Part shown: piece by piece, positions 10,486 to 19,012 of the stretch
Layout: each line of letters opens with the position of its first letter
Numbering within the stretch: position 1 is the first letter of the stretch
Assembly: GCA_024742285.1 (NCBI GenBank)
Contig: JANSYR010000004.1
Location: 372,001 to 436,000 of the forward strand
DNA from: a bacterium
Lineage (GTDB): Bacteria; Myxococcota_A; UBA9160; UBA4427
DNA: 64,000 nt
Direction of reading: 5' to 3'
Translations under genes and position numbers: made by a program
The notes under the pieces: model-generated
Seen by the model: only the letters and a program-made list of their open reading frames with translations
The model's database searches: none
What the model was told of the DNA's origin: nothing

Positions 10486-11679
10486 ATGGATGCCTTCGCC
10501 ACCGCCCTATCGGACGCTCTCGACCCCGCTGTCGCAGCGCGAGAGCTGGCGTCCGTCCTCGAGGCCCGGCTCGGTCAGGGGGTCGCGGGGGCGCTGCTGC
10601 TGGGGACGGCCGCGGGCGACGGGGCGGGTCGGATCGCCGGGGAATCTCTCGCGGCGCATTTGTCCGAGGCCGTGCTGGCCGGCACGACGTTCGAGGGCGT
10701 CCTCGCCGGGGGACGGGTTCTCCGGGACCGCCCGGCCCTGGTGGCGATCGGCTGGGGCGCGGGCGAGGCCGAGCCGGTGCCCTTCCTGCTCGACGCCGAA
10801 GTCTTCGGGCGGGGGGCGCTCGATCTCGAGGAGGTGGCGCACGTCCTGGAGGATGCCCGCGGCGGCCCGCTGACCGGAGACGATCTGGTCCTGCTCTTTC
10901 CGGACGCGCTCGAAGGCGTCGCCCTCGAGGAACGGCTGGCTCTGCTTCGTCCCCGACTGGCTGGGGCGGTCTTTGCCGGCGCCGCCGCGGCCGGGGCGGG
11001 AACGGCGCCGGCCCAGGCCTGGGCGGGCGACCACGTGGAGCCGGGGGGAACCCTCGGCGTGGTTCTCCCGGGCGGCGCCGCAGGGGGGCGACGGCTGGGC
11101 TTCGCCGGCGCGACGCGTTTCGCGAGTCCCTGGCTTCAGGTGGGAGACTGTCGATCGCGCTGGGTCGACGAGCTCGACGGCGAGCCGGCCCTCGACTGGG
11201 TTCGGCGACAGCTCGGACTCGGCGTCTCGGACTCCGTCGAGCCCCATCTCGACCGGCTGATGGTCCGGCTGCGTTCGTCCGGGGACAGGGACGGCGTGCC
11301 GGACGAATCCGATCTCGCCTACGAGGAGCGCTACGTGGTCGGGCTCGACGACGAACGGGGGGCGATCTCCGTTCCCGCGGACGTCGAGCGCGGGGCGCAG
11401 CTGGCCTTCGCGCTGCCCGACCCCGACCACGCCCGGGCGCGCCTGCGGGCGGCCGCGGAGGGGCTGTCGCCCTCTCCGGTGGTTCTTCAGTTCGCCTGCC
11501 GGGCCCGGGATGCGGCGCTCCACGGAGACCCGGATCTCGAAGGGGCCTGGGTTCAGCACGCGGTGGGCGACCGGGCCGCCGTCGGCACCCTCGCGCCGTT
11601 CCAGCTCGGGCCCGCACCCGACGGGCGTCCCCGACGGCTCGTCCATACGACGCTCCTGGCGGCCCTCGGCCGGCGCTGA
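10486..11679 (+). CDS. FIST-domain sensory protein
   Basis: The 397-residue protein has the layout of FIST (F-box and intracellular signal transduction) proteins. The N-terminal half holds repeated Gly/Ala-rich strands (LLLGTAAGDGAGR, VFAGAAAAGAG). The C-terminal half shows FIST_C features: WVDELDGEPALDWVRRQLG, the GAISVPADVERGAQL strand and VVLQFACRARDAAL. FIST domains are thought to bind small ligands such as amino acids. Here it stands alone, with no kinase or chemoreceptor partner next to it. The ATG at 10486 is preferred over a GTG at 10447, and neither has a clear ribosome site. Family assignment is by motif impression only. Confidence 0.6.
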   Translation: MDAFATALSDALDPAVAARELASVLEARLGQGVAGALLLGTAAGDGAGRIAGESLAAHLSEAVLAGTTFEGVLAGGRVLRDRPALVAIGWGAGEAEPVPFLLDAEVFGRGALDLEEVAHVLEDARGGPLTGDDLVLLFPDALEGVALEERLALLRPRLAGAVFAGAAAAGAGTAPAQAWAGDHVEPGGTLGVVLPGGAAGGRRLGFAGATRFASPWLQVGDCRSRWVDELDGEPALDWVRRQLGLGVSDSVEPHLDRLMVRLRSSGDRDGVPDESDLAYEERYVVGLDDERGAISVPADVERGAQLAFALPDPDHARARLRAAAEGLSPSPVVLQFACRARDAALHGDPDLEGAWVQHAVGDRAAVGTLAPFQLGPAPDGRPRRLVHTTLLAALGRR

Positions 11680-11728
11680 TTTCGGGGGATCCGGGGCTCG
11701 TCGTCGGGCTTGTGTACGCTTTGGGGTT

Positions 11729-11759
11729 CCATTTATAGGAACGTTGATCTATATAATGG
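11729..11759. promoter_or_regulatory. AT-rich palindromic operator/promoter before the IclR gene
   Basis: CCATTTATA (11729-11737) and TATATAATGG (11750-11759) form an imperfect inverted repeat around GGAACGTTGATC. TATAAT inside the right arm could be a -10 element. AT-rich palindromes upstream of iclR-type genes are typical autoregulatory sites. It is about 95 bp before the start codon. Confidence 0.5.
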
Positions 11760-11853
11760 ACCCTGTTGGACGCATGGGCAGCCTGAGGGCGGCGACGGCT
11801 CGTTTCCCTGTTTGCGAACGCGTTCGAGAACCCAGGAGGGAGGACCCCCGCCC

Positions 11854-12588
11854 ATGGCCGGTGCCGCGACCGTCGACAAAGCCCTCGACGTCCTCTTCCA
11901 CCTTCACGACGCGGGGGGCGCGGTCGGTCTCACGGAGATCGGACGGGCCCTCGATCTGCCCAAGTCGAGCTGCCACCGCCTCCTTGCGTCCCTCGTCGAC
12001 CGAGAGGTCGTGTCGCGAGACGAATTCGGTCGCTACCGGCCGGGTCTCGCCCTGCTCTCCCTGGGAATCGGGGCGCAGCGGGGTGAGCCGGTGGTCGCCG
12101 CCGCACGACCGATCCTCGAAGAAGAGGCCCGCGCGTTCGGCGAGACGGTCTTCCTGGTCGGGCTGCGCCACGACCGCCTGAGGGTCCTCGACAAGGTCGA
12201 AGGCCCGGGCTTCCTGCGCGCCGCACCTGGCGTGGGCGACATCGTGCCCGCTCCGCCGACGGCCGCGGGCAAGCTCTACGCGCTCTTCGGCGCGTCCCCG
12301 ACGACAGGGGATCAGGTCCGGTTCGCGGACGGGGAGGCGGAGACGATCCGTCGACGCGGCTACGCGCTCAACCGTGACGCCTGGATCGACGGGCTGTCGG
12401 TCCTCGGCGTACCCGTCTGGCAGGGCACCGGCGCCGGGGCGCGGGATCTCGTCGCCGTGATGGCGCTCGCGTCGTCGTCGCCGCGCTTCGAGGCGCTGGG
12501 CGAGGGCGAGGTCGCAGGGCGACTGCTCGACGCGGCGGCGCGCGCCGGCGAGCGGCTCGGCGGCACGCGCGCGGGAGAGGCTCGATGA
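11854..12588 (+). CDS. IclR family transcriptional regulator
   Basis: The 244-residue protein has an N-terminal winged helix (about 5-65, with LTEIGRALDLPKSSCHRLLASL) and a C-terminal IclR effector-binding domain (about 75-240). The ATG at 11854 is chosen because AGGAGGGAGG lies about 10 bp upstream and it begins with the usual AATVDKALDVL helix. The longer frame from 11710 has no such site. It overlaps the aminotransferase gene by 4 bp (ATGA), so it may control that gene. The effector is unknown. Confidence 0.9.
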   Translation: MAGAATVDKALDVLFHLHDAGGAVGLTEIGRALDLPKSSCHRLLASLVDREVVSRDEFGRYRPGLALLSLGIGAQRGEPVVAAARPILEEEARAFGETVFLVGLRHDRLRVLDKVEGPGFLRAAPGVGDIVPAPPTAAGKLYALFGASPTTGDQVRFADGEAETIRRRGYALNRDAWIDGLSVLGVPVWQGTGAGARDLVAVMALASSSPRFEALGEGEVAGRLLDAAARAGERLGGTRAGEAR

Positions 12589-13460
12589 GCGAGGCGATCG
12601 CATGGGTCGAGGGCCGGATCGGTCCGGCGGCGGAGGCGCGGATCCCGATCCTGGATCACGGCTTCCTCTTCGGCGACGGCGTCTTCGAAGGCATCCGGGT
12701 CACCGAGCGCGGCATCTTCCGGCTCGACGATCACATGAAGCGGCTCGCCACCGCCGGGCTCGCCACCGGGATCGGTCCCGCTCGGGTCTTCGAGCAGGCC
12801 CGCGAAGTCGCCTGCGAGACGACCCGCGCCTGGGGACGTCGGGAGGGCTATCTCCGCCTGATCGTGACGCGCGGGGTCGGGGCCCTCGGAATCGATCCCG
12901 CGACCTGTCCGGAATCCGCGATCGTGTGTATCGCCGCCGGTCCGATCGATGTCGATCCGGCGCGGGAAGCGCGTGGACTCTCGCTCATCACCTCGAGCCT
13001 GCGCCGCCCGGCGGCAGACGTGCTGGATCCGCGCGTGAAGAGCCTGAACTACCTCAACAACGTGCTCGCGAGGAGGGAAGCGGGGGAGCGCGGCGCCGAC
13101 GACGCCCTGGTTCTGAACGCGCAGGGCCTCGTCGCCGAAGCCTCGGCCACGAATCTCTTCACGCTCTCGGGCAACCGCCTCGAGACGCCGCCGGTGACCG
13201 ACGGTGCGCTCGAGGGGCTCACCCGGAGGACCGTGTTGGAGCTGGCAGGGGAGCTCGGTCTCGAGGCGCGGGAGCGGAGTCTCGGCCGCTTCGACCTCTA
13301 CGCCGCGGATGCCGTCTTCCTGACGGGAACGCGCGCGGGTCTGGTGCCGGTCGGTGCCCTGGATGGCTCGCCCCTCTCCCAGACCGGCCGTCCGCGCGTC
13401 CAGGAGATCCAGTCGGCCTTCGCGACGCGGGCGCTCGACCTCTCCGTCGACGTCCACTGA
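12585..13460 (+). CDS. Class IV aminotransferase (IlvE/D-amino acid transaminase-like)
   Basis: This 291-residue fold-type IV PLP enzyme has the PLP lysine in DPRVKSLNYLNNV, the active-site Glu region LVAEASATNLF, and the GDGVFEGIRV loop near the N-terminus. Family members include branched-chain aminotransferase, D-amino acid transaminase and aminodeoxychorismate lyase. The sequence alone does not decide, but the SLNYLNNV and EGIR motifs favour a branched-chain-type enzyme. It is translationally coupled to the IclR regulator upstream and precedes proS. Confidence 0.85.
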   Translation: MSEAIAWVEGRIGPAAEARIPILDHGFLFGDGVFEGIRVTERGIFRLDDHMKRLATAGLATGIGPARVFEQAREVACETTRAWGRREGYLRLIVTRGVGALGIDPATCPESAIVCIAAGPIDVDPAREARGLSLITSSLRRPAADVLDPRVKSLNYLNNVLARREAGERGADDALVLNAQGLVAEASATNLFTLSGNRLETPPVTDGALEGLTRRTVLELAGELGLEARERSLGRFDLYAADAVFLTGTRAGLVPVGALDGSPLSQTGRPRVQEIQSAFATRALDLSVDVH

Positions 13461-13471
13461 ACGAGGCCGAA

Positions 13472-13494
13472 GCCCGAGCGAGACGTTCTCGGGC
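13472..13494 (+). terminator. Hairpin between aminotransferase and proS
   Basis: GCCCGAG (13472-13478) pairs with CTCGGGC (13488-13494), a 7-bp GC-rich stem just after the aminotransferase stop. No U-tract follows, so it could be a weak terminator, an RNA-stabilising hairpin or chance. Confidence 0.25.
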
Positions 13495-13618
13495 CCGGAG
13501 ACGCTATGTTCCGGCGTCGTCGGGGGATTCGTCCCTCGCCGTCGTGCCCCCCGCACGCGCTGACCCCAGCGCATCGACCCGACGTTCGTCCGGGTCGCGA
13601 GTCGGAGAGGAGAGAGCC

Positions 13619-15331
13619 GTGCGCTGGTCGAGCGCTTTCATTCCCACCCTGCGTGACGATCCCGCGGACGCGGAGGCGGTCTCGCACAAGCTGCTCGTGC
13701 GGGCCGGCTTCATGCGTCAGCTGATGGCGGGGCATTACTCGATGACGCCGCTCGGCTTCCGCTCGCTGCGCAAGCTCGAACAGATCGTGCGGGACGAGAT
13801 GGAGAAGATCGGCGGGCAGGAGTTCCAGCTCCCCTGCATGCATCCGCGCGAGATCTGGGAGAAGTCGGGGCGCTGGTCGACGATGGGCGAGGAGATGTTC
13901 CGCCTGAAGGACCGCAAGGAAGCGGACGTCGCCCTCGGCATGACCCACGAGGAGATCTTCGCGTTCCACGCGGCGGAGCTCCGTTCCTACAAGTCGCTGC
14001 CGCAGATCTGGTACCAGTTCCAGTCGAAGTTTCGGGACGAGGCGCGGCCCAAGTCCGGGCTGCTCCGCGTGCGCGAGTTCACGATGAAGGACTCGTACTC
14101 GTTCGATCTCGACGAGGCGGGTCTCGACCAGTCCTTCGATCGGCACTTCGAGGCGTACCGGCGGATGTTCAAGCGCTTCGGCTTCGAGATCGTCGCCGTC
14201 GAAGCGTCGTCCGGGTCGATGGGCGGCAACACTTCGATCGAGTTCATGCTGCGGACGGACGCCGGTGAGGACTGGGTCGCGGGGTGTGGGGCCTGCGGAT
14301 ACGCGGCGAACGTCGAAAAGGCAGAGAGCGTGCTTCCTGCCATCGAGGACGGCGAAGGCCTCTCGAAGCCCGAGAAGTTCGCGACCCCCGGCGTCAAGAC
14401 GATCGACGATCTCGCGAAGATGGAGGGCGGTGCCCCCGGCGATCGCCAGATCAAGACCCTCGTCTACAAGATCGACGACAAGGACGTGCTGATCCTGCTT
14501 CGTGGCGACCATCAACTCTCCGAGCAGAAGCTGATCGATCAGGTCGAGGCCGAGTCGATGCGTGCGGCCGAGCCCGGCGAGATCAAGAAGCTCCTCGGCG
14601 CGCTGCCCGGAAGCCTCGGAGCCGTTGGACGCGACGATCTCTTCGTGATCGCAGACGTGGCCCTGCAAGACCGCAGGGACATGGTGACCGGTGCGAACGA
14701 GGACGGCTTCCACCTGCGCGGCGTCGACGTCGACCGCGACGTTCCGGTGAAGGGCTGGCTCGACCTGCGCGAGGTCCAGAGCGGCGAAGCCTGTCCGATG
14801 TGTCAGCAGCCTCTCGAGGTCTACAAGACCCTCGAGGTCGGTCACATCTTCAAGCTCGGCACCAGATACAGCGAAGCGATGGGCGCGACCGTCCAGGACG
14901 AGAAGGGCGAGTCCGTCACGCTCATCATGGGCTCCTACGGCATCGGCCTCGAGCGCAACCTCGCCGCCGTCGTCGAGGCCAACCACGACGAGAACGGGAT
15001 CTGCTGGCCCGTGAACGTCGCGCCCTACGAGGTCTGCGTGACCGTCGTGAAGCCCAAGGACGTCGATTGCCACGAGGCCGGCGAACGGCTCTACGAGAAG
15101 CTCGCCGAATCGGGCCTCGACGTGATCATCGACGACCGCGACGAACGCCCCGGCGTGAAGTTCAAGGACGCGGACCTGGTCGGCTTCCCCTATCGCGTGA
15201 CGATCGGTCCGAAGGGTCTCGCCGAGGGCGTCTTCGAATTCGTACGTCGGCGCGACGGACAGAAGCGGGACATTCCGATCGAGCACGCGGCGGAGACGAT
15301 CGTCGAAGCAGTGCTCGACGATCGCTTCTGA
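13619..15331 (+). CDS. proS: Prolyl-tRNA synthetase (bacterial type with editing domain)
   Basis: This enzyme charges tRNA-Pro. The 570-residue product is the normal length. It has class II motif 1 (about 35-75, including MTPLGFRSLRKLE), motif 2 (FRDEARPKSGLLRVREFTMKD), an INS editing domain (about 225-400), motif 3 (SYGIGLERN) and the anticodon-binding domain (about 465-570). The frame is open far upstream, but GTG at 13619 is the start. It has GGAGAGGAGAG just before it, and the RWSSAFIPTLR N-terminus matches the family. Confidence 0.97.
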   Translation: MRWSSAFIPTLRDDPADAEAVSHKLLVRAGFMRQLMAGHYSMTPLGFRSLRKLEQIVRDEMEKIGGQEFQLPCMHPREIWEKSGRWSTMGEEMFRLKDRKEADVALGMTHEEIFAFHAAELRSYKSLPQIWYQFQSKFRDEARPKSGLLRVREFTMKDSYSFDLDEAGLDQSFDRHFEAYRRMFKRFGFEIVAVEASSGSMGGNTSIEFMLRTDAGEDWVAGCGACGYAANVEKAESVLPAIEDGEGLSKPEKFATPGVKTIDDLAKMEGGAPGDRQIKTLVYKIDDKDVLILLRGDHQLSEQKLIDQVEAESMRAAEPGEIKKLLGALPGSLGAVGRDDLFVIADVALQDRRDMVTGANEDGFHLRGVDVDRDVPVKGWLDLREVQSGEACPMCQQPLEVYKTLEVGHIFKLGTRYSEAMGATVQDEKGESVTLIMGSYGIGLERNLAAVVEANHDENGICWPVNVAPYEVCVTVVKPKDVDCHEAGERLYEKLAESGLDVIIDDRDERPGVKFKDADLVGFPYRVTIGPKGLAEGVFEFVRRRDGQKRDIPIEHAAETIVEAVLDDRF

Positions 15332-15362
15332 CGGGCGCGTTCCGGCGGGACGGGGAGAAGGG

Positions 15363-16310
15363 TTGGCGGCGAAACGCGCGGCACAGAAGAAGACGACGAT
15401 CGGGAGGCGTTCGTCGTCGGGCGGCGGCCCGCTCGTCCATCTCTTCGATGGCCACGTGTACATCTTCCGCGCCTACTACTCCCTGCCGTCGATGGAGGCG
15501 GCGGACGGTACGCCCTGCAACGCCGCCTACGGCTTCGCGAACACGTTGATCCGGTACGCAGCGGAAGAGGATCCGTCCCACGTCGGCGTCTGCTTCGACG
15601 CGGCGATGACGAGCTTCCGGAACGAGGTCGAGCCCGAGTACAAGGCGCAGCGCGGCGAGCCCCCGGACGATCTCGAGCCCCAGTTCGATCTCTGTCACGA
15701 GATCTCGGTGGCGCTCGGTTTCGCGACCTACGAGGTCGACGACTACGAGGCGGACGATCTACTCGGTGCGATCGCCGACGAGGTCGTCCGTCGGAAGGCG
15801 AACGCCCGGGTGCTGACGACCGACAAGGACCTCTGTCAGCTCGTGCGCGAGGACGGGCGCGTCGTGGTCCACGACCTCGCGAAGGAGAAGACGTTCGACG
15901 CGGACGCGGTCCGCGAGAAGTTCGGCGTCTCGCCGGCGCAGATCCCGGACTATCTGGGCCTCGTCGGGGACAAGATCGACAATCTGCCGGGGGTGCCCGG
16001 GATCGGGGCGAAGTCCGCGGCGGCGGTCCTGCAGGCCTTCGAGTCGATCGAGAACGTGCCCGATGATTTCGACGCCTGGGGCGGCGTGTCCGTCCGCGGC
16101 GCGAAGCGCATGGCCGAGAAGATCGCGGAGCACCGCGATCGGGCGCTCAAGACCAAGGATCTCGCGACGGTGCTCCGGAAGGTCCCCGGCGTGAAGCCGG
16201 GACTCTCGGATCTGGCCTACCGCGGAGCGGATCGGGAACGCGTCGAGGAGCTCTTCGAGCGGCTCGGCTGGAACCGGATCTACGACCGGATCCCGAAGTG
16301 GCAGTCGTGA
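15363..16310 (+). CDS. Stand-alone 5'-3' exonuclease (Pol I exo domain family)
   Basis: The 315-residue protein contains the PIN-like nuclease and helix-3-turn-helix domains found at the N-terminus of DNA polymerase I. It has the first catalytic Asp (LFDGHVYIFR), the arch-region motif FRNEVEPEYKAQR, acidic clusters in VDDYEADDLLG and TTDKDLCQLV, and the DNA-binding GLVGDKIDNLPGVPGIGAKSA. Such stand-alone proteins act as flap endonucleases or 5' exonucleases in primer removal and repair. Translation probably starts at TTG 15363, preceded by GGGGAGAAGG. The first 20 residues are basic. It lies 31 bp after proS. Confidence 0.92.
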   Translation: MAAKRAAQKKTTIGRRSSSGGGPLVHLFDGHVYIFRAYYSLPSMEAADGTPCNAAYGFANTLIRYAAEEDPSHVGVCFDAAMTSFRNEVEPEYKAQRGEPPDDLEPQFDLCHEISVALGFATYEVDDYEADDLLGAIADEVVRRKANARVLTTDKDLCQLVREDGRVVVHDLAKEKTFDADAVREKFGVSPAQIPDYLGLVGDKIDNLPGVPGIGAKSAAAVLQAFESIENVPDDFDAWGGVSVRGAKRMAEKIAEHRDRALKTKDLATVLRKVPGVKPGLSDLAYRGADRERVEELFERLGWNRIYDRIPKWQS

Positions 16311-16359
16311 CCGCGAGCGGGAGCGTCCCGAGCAGGTCGCACGACGTCGGGAGCGTGTG

Positions 16360-16923
16360 ATGAGCGTCGTGGCGGGTCGACTGCTCACCTGGTCGAACGC
16401 GCTCACCCTCTCGCGTCTCGTCTCGGCGCCCGTCTTCTTCTGCGCGCTCGTGGGGGGCGCGAGCGGCCTGGCGCTGGTCCTCTTCTGGGTGGCCGTCGTG
16501 ACCGACATGGCCGACGGGCGACTGGCGCGCGCCCGCGGCGAGACCTCCAACCTCGGTGGCCTCCTCGATCACGCGACGGACGCCAGCTTCGTGAGCCTGG
16601 GTCTCGTCGCGCTCGCGCAGGCGGGGCAGGTTCCCGTCGCGCTGCCGATCCTCGTGGCGGCCGCGTTCCTGCAGTACATGCTGGACTCGAAGAGTCTCTC
16701 GGGCCGCGCGCTCCGGGCGAGCTCCGTCGGTCGCTGGAACGGGATCCTCTACTTCGTCCCGCTCGGAATCGTCGCGACGCGGAACGGGCTCGGGCTCGAT
16801 TGGCCGGCGGACCCGCTGATCCTCGTCGTGGGCTGGGCACTCGTCGCCTCGACCACGATCTCGATGGCGGATCGAGCCTGGACGCTGCTCGGGAGCCGTC
16901 GCGAGGACGCCGACCCGAGCTGA
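16360..16923 (+). CDS. CDP-alcohol phosphatidyltransferase family protein
   Basis: The 187-residue membrane protein has the family signature DG-x2-AR-x8-G-x3-D-x3-D in the segment ADGRLARARGETSNLGGLLD followed by HATD. The rest forms about five to six hydrophobic segments. Family members transfer a phospho-alcohol group from CDP-diacylglycerol or CDP-alcohol to make phospholipids such as phosphatidylglycerophosphate or phosphatidylinositol phosphate. The acceptor cannot be told. The ATG at 16360 directly follows an in-frame GTG. It converges on the membrane gene at 16949. Confidence 0.88.
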   Translation: MSVVAGRLLTWSNALTLSRLVSAPVFFCALVGGASGLALVLFWVAVVTDMADGRLARARGETSNLGGLLDHATDASFVSLGLVALAQAGQVPVALPILVAAAFLQYMLDSKSLSGRALRASSVGRWNGILYFVPLGIVATRNGLGLDWPADPLILVVGWALVASTTISMADRAWTLLGSRREDADPS

Positions 16924-16948
16924 GGTCCGGTCGCGGCGTGGCGCGCAG

Positions 16949-17980
16949 CTACGCGGGGGCGGCCGGCGCCTCGTCGAAGAGCTCGCGATTCGCTCGGCGC
17001 AGGAAGAGCAGGCCGATCGCCGCGTTGAAGAAGATGAAGAAGTTGTGCTGGACGAATCCGAAGGCAGCCATTTCGCCTTCGTTGCCCGGGAAGAGAACGA
17101 CCCAGAGCGTGATCGCGACTGTCCGCATCGGACCCGGCGTCGCCGCTCCGAAGAAGATCACCGGCAGGTAGCCGAGCATCTGGCCCATCGTCGCTTCCAC
17201 GCCGAAGAGGCCGAGGGCCCAGGTGTAGATCACGACCGCGGCCAGCAGCGCCGGCGATCGCAGCACGACGATCGTCAGGTAATGGAGCGGCCCGGCCTCG
17301 CGAAAGCTCTTGAAGAGCGGACGATCCCGAAAGGCGACCGGGCCGTCGCCGTCCGTGGCGTCGGTTTGCGGCGCGTCGCCGCGACGGAAGAAGAAGATCC
17401 AGCCCGCGAGGAAGACCACGGCGCCCGTCGCGATCACGGGAATCAGGCCGAAGACTTCGGGCAGATCCTCGCGCCGGAGGGTCCAGCCGATCGTGGCCCA
17501 GAAGAGCAGGTAGAAGAACTCGCAGAACATGATGAAGATCATGCTCGAGCCGACTTCCCATCCCGGGACCCCGTAGCGACGGAAGAGATAGAGCCCCATC
17601 GCGCCCTTGCCGACCTGTTCGTTCAGGATCGACAGGATGTAGGAGCTCCCGCGAATGGGGAGGATTCCGGTGTACGAGATCGGCGTGTTGAACCAGGAGA
17701 CGACGCGCCAGACCACCGCCGAGTCGATCACGAAAAAGAACGCCGAGTAGGGAACCATCAGCGCGAGCCAGGTGATCCAGTCGACGCGCCCGAAGATCCC
17801 TCCGAGGTACTCGACGAGACCGAGCCCGTCGCGGGCCGCCGCGCCGGAGAGGCGCGTGTAGAGGTATCCGAAGCAGACGAGGGTGATCACCCAGGGCAGC
17901 AGCTGCTGCCAGAGTGCGGGCTTGCGCGGCCCGCCGTTCGTGCCGCCTGCGGCCCCGTTCGTCGCTTCCGTTTCGCTCAT
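16949..17980 (-). CDS. Polytopic membrane protein, possible flippase-like
   Basis: The 343-residue protein has about eight to nine hydrophobic segments spread from residue 28 to 330 and a polar N-terminus. Conserved-looking segments include ILPIRGSSYILSILNEQVGKGAMGLYLFRR and PVIFFGAATPGPMRTVAITLW, which recall UPF0104/AglD flippase-like membrane proteins, but I am not certain of the family. The ATG at 17980 overlaps the stop of the NAD(P)-binding gene by 4 bp (ATGA). It is the last gene of the long suf-containing run. Confidence 0.7.
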   Translation of the reverse strand: MSETEATNGAAGGTNGGPRKPALWQQLLPWVITLVCFGYLYTRLSGAAARDGLGLVEYLGGIFGRVDWITWLALMVPYSAFFFVIDSAVVWRVVSWFNTPISYTGILPIRGSSYILSILNEQVGKGAMGLYLFRRYGVPGWEVGSSMIFIMFCEFFYLLFWATIGWTLRREDLPEVFGLIPVIATGAVVFLAGWIFFFRRGDAPQTDATDGDGPVAFRDRPLFKSFREAGPLHYLTIVVLRSPALLAAVVIYTWALGLFGVEATMGQMLGYLPVIFFGAATPGPMRTVAITLWVVLFPGNEGEMAAFGFVQHNFFIFFNAAIGLLFLRRANRELFDEAPAAPA

Positions 17981-18939
17981 GCTTCCTCGGCTTCCGTTCT
18001 CGCGCCGTCGCGCGGCGGTCCGACGTGGTCGGCCAGGGTCCGGTCGAGCGGGGTCAACTCGATGCCGAGTGCCTCGCAGAACGCGTCGGGGTCGACGCGA
18101 TCGTCGTGCTGGAGGATGTCGAACATCGCGCGGCTCACTGGCGGGTTCTTCAGGAACCGGTCGAGCAGCCCGACGCCAACGCGCGCGAGCCAGCCAGGCA
18201 GAGAGGAGATCTTCGGCTCGTTGTCGTAGAGCCGTGCGGCTCGCAGGACGAGCATCCGGTGGGAAAGGCACTCGGGACCGCCGGCGTCGAGGGCCAGATC
18301 GCGCCCGGGCGCGACGACGCACGCGGCGAGGATCGCCGTCACGACGTCCCGCGCGTCGATCGGCTGCTGGAGCGTCCGGCCGCCGTCGACGAGGCGCAGG
18401 CTCTTCGCCTGTGCCTGGCGGCGGAGCGAGGCCGAAGCGGGGTCGTCGCCGCCGAGGACCATCGGTACCCGGAGCACCGTCGTCGCCACGCGATCGTCGA
18501 GGAGCAGGGCCCCGGCGCGTCCCTTGGAGGCGAGGCAGTCGTTGGTCGAGTCGGGGGCGCTGCCGAGGATCGAGAGGTAGACGATCCGGCTGACGCCCGA
18601 GCGGTTCGCGGCCAGCGCGAGAGCATGACAGGTCTGCTCATGGGCCTCGACGTAGCGGGTCCCAGGCATCTCCTTGATGATGCCGACCAGATGGACGACG
18701 GCGTCCGCGCCCGTGAGGGACTGTTCCATGTCCTTCGGGCTGGTGTAGTCGACGATCCGGATCTCGGGCGCGGGCACGAGGCTCCAGCCCTCGATCGTGG
18801 CCTTCGCGCGCTCGGAACGAACGAGGGCCCGCACGCCCTCGTGTCCCTGGTCCGCCAGGCGCGTGAGCAGGACGCGACCGAGCTGGCCGTTGGCGCCGGT
18901 GACGACGATCGATCGGAGGGGCTCGTCGAGGATCTCCAC
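17977..18939 (-). CDS. NAD(P)-binding protein, NmrA/NDUFA9-like atypical SDR
   Basis: The 320-residue protein has an N-terminal Rossmann fold with the glycine-rich motif VTGANGQLGRVLL and the later SDR elements DAVVHLVGIIKEM and VYLSILGS. There is no YxxxK catalytic pair where classical SDRs have it, as expected for atypical members such as NmrA sensors or complex I NDUFA9-type proteins. GTG at 18939 is taken as the start because it directly precedes the Rossmann strand. The frame extends further upstream without family support. It overlaps the membrane gene downstream. Confidence 0.8.
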   Translation of the reverse strand: MEILDEPLRSIVVTGANGQLGRVLLTRLADQGHEGVRALVRSERAKATIEGWSLVPAPEIRIVDYTSPKDMEQSLTGADAVVHLVGIIKEMPGTRYVEAHEQTCHALALAANRSGVSRIVYLSILGSAPDSTNDCLASKGRAGALLLDDRVATTVLRVPMVLGGDDPASASLRRQAQAKSLRLVDGGRTLQQPIDARDVVTAILAACVVAPGRDLALDAGGPECLSHRMLVLRAARLYDNEPKISSLPGWLARVGVGLLDRFLKNPPVSRAMFDILQHDDRVDPDAFCEALGIELTPLDRTLADHVGPPRDGARTEAEEA

Positions 18940-19012
18940 GAGCGGGACCCTACCCGCTTTTCGCGGTGCCTGCCGTGGCGACGGGTCGCTCTCCCGGTGC
19001 GGCGCCCCGGCG

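Noticed and set aside
8192-11617. Very long minus-strand ORF (about 1141 codons)
   Set aside because: It runs antisense or out of frame through the RNase D and FIST genes, is Arg/Pro/Ala-rich with no domain, and is a GC-bias artefact. The long plus-strand frames at 4422-6653 and 38461-40263 are rejected for the same reason.
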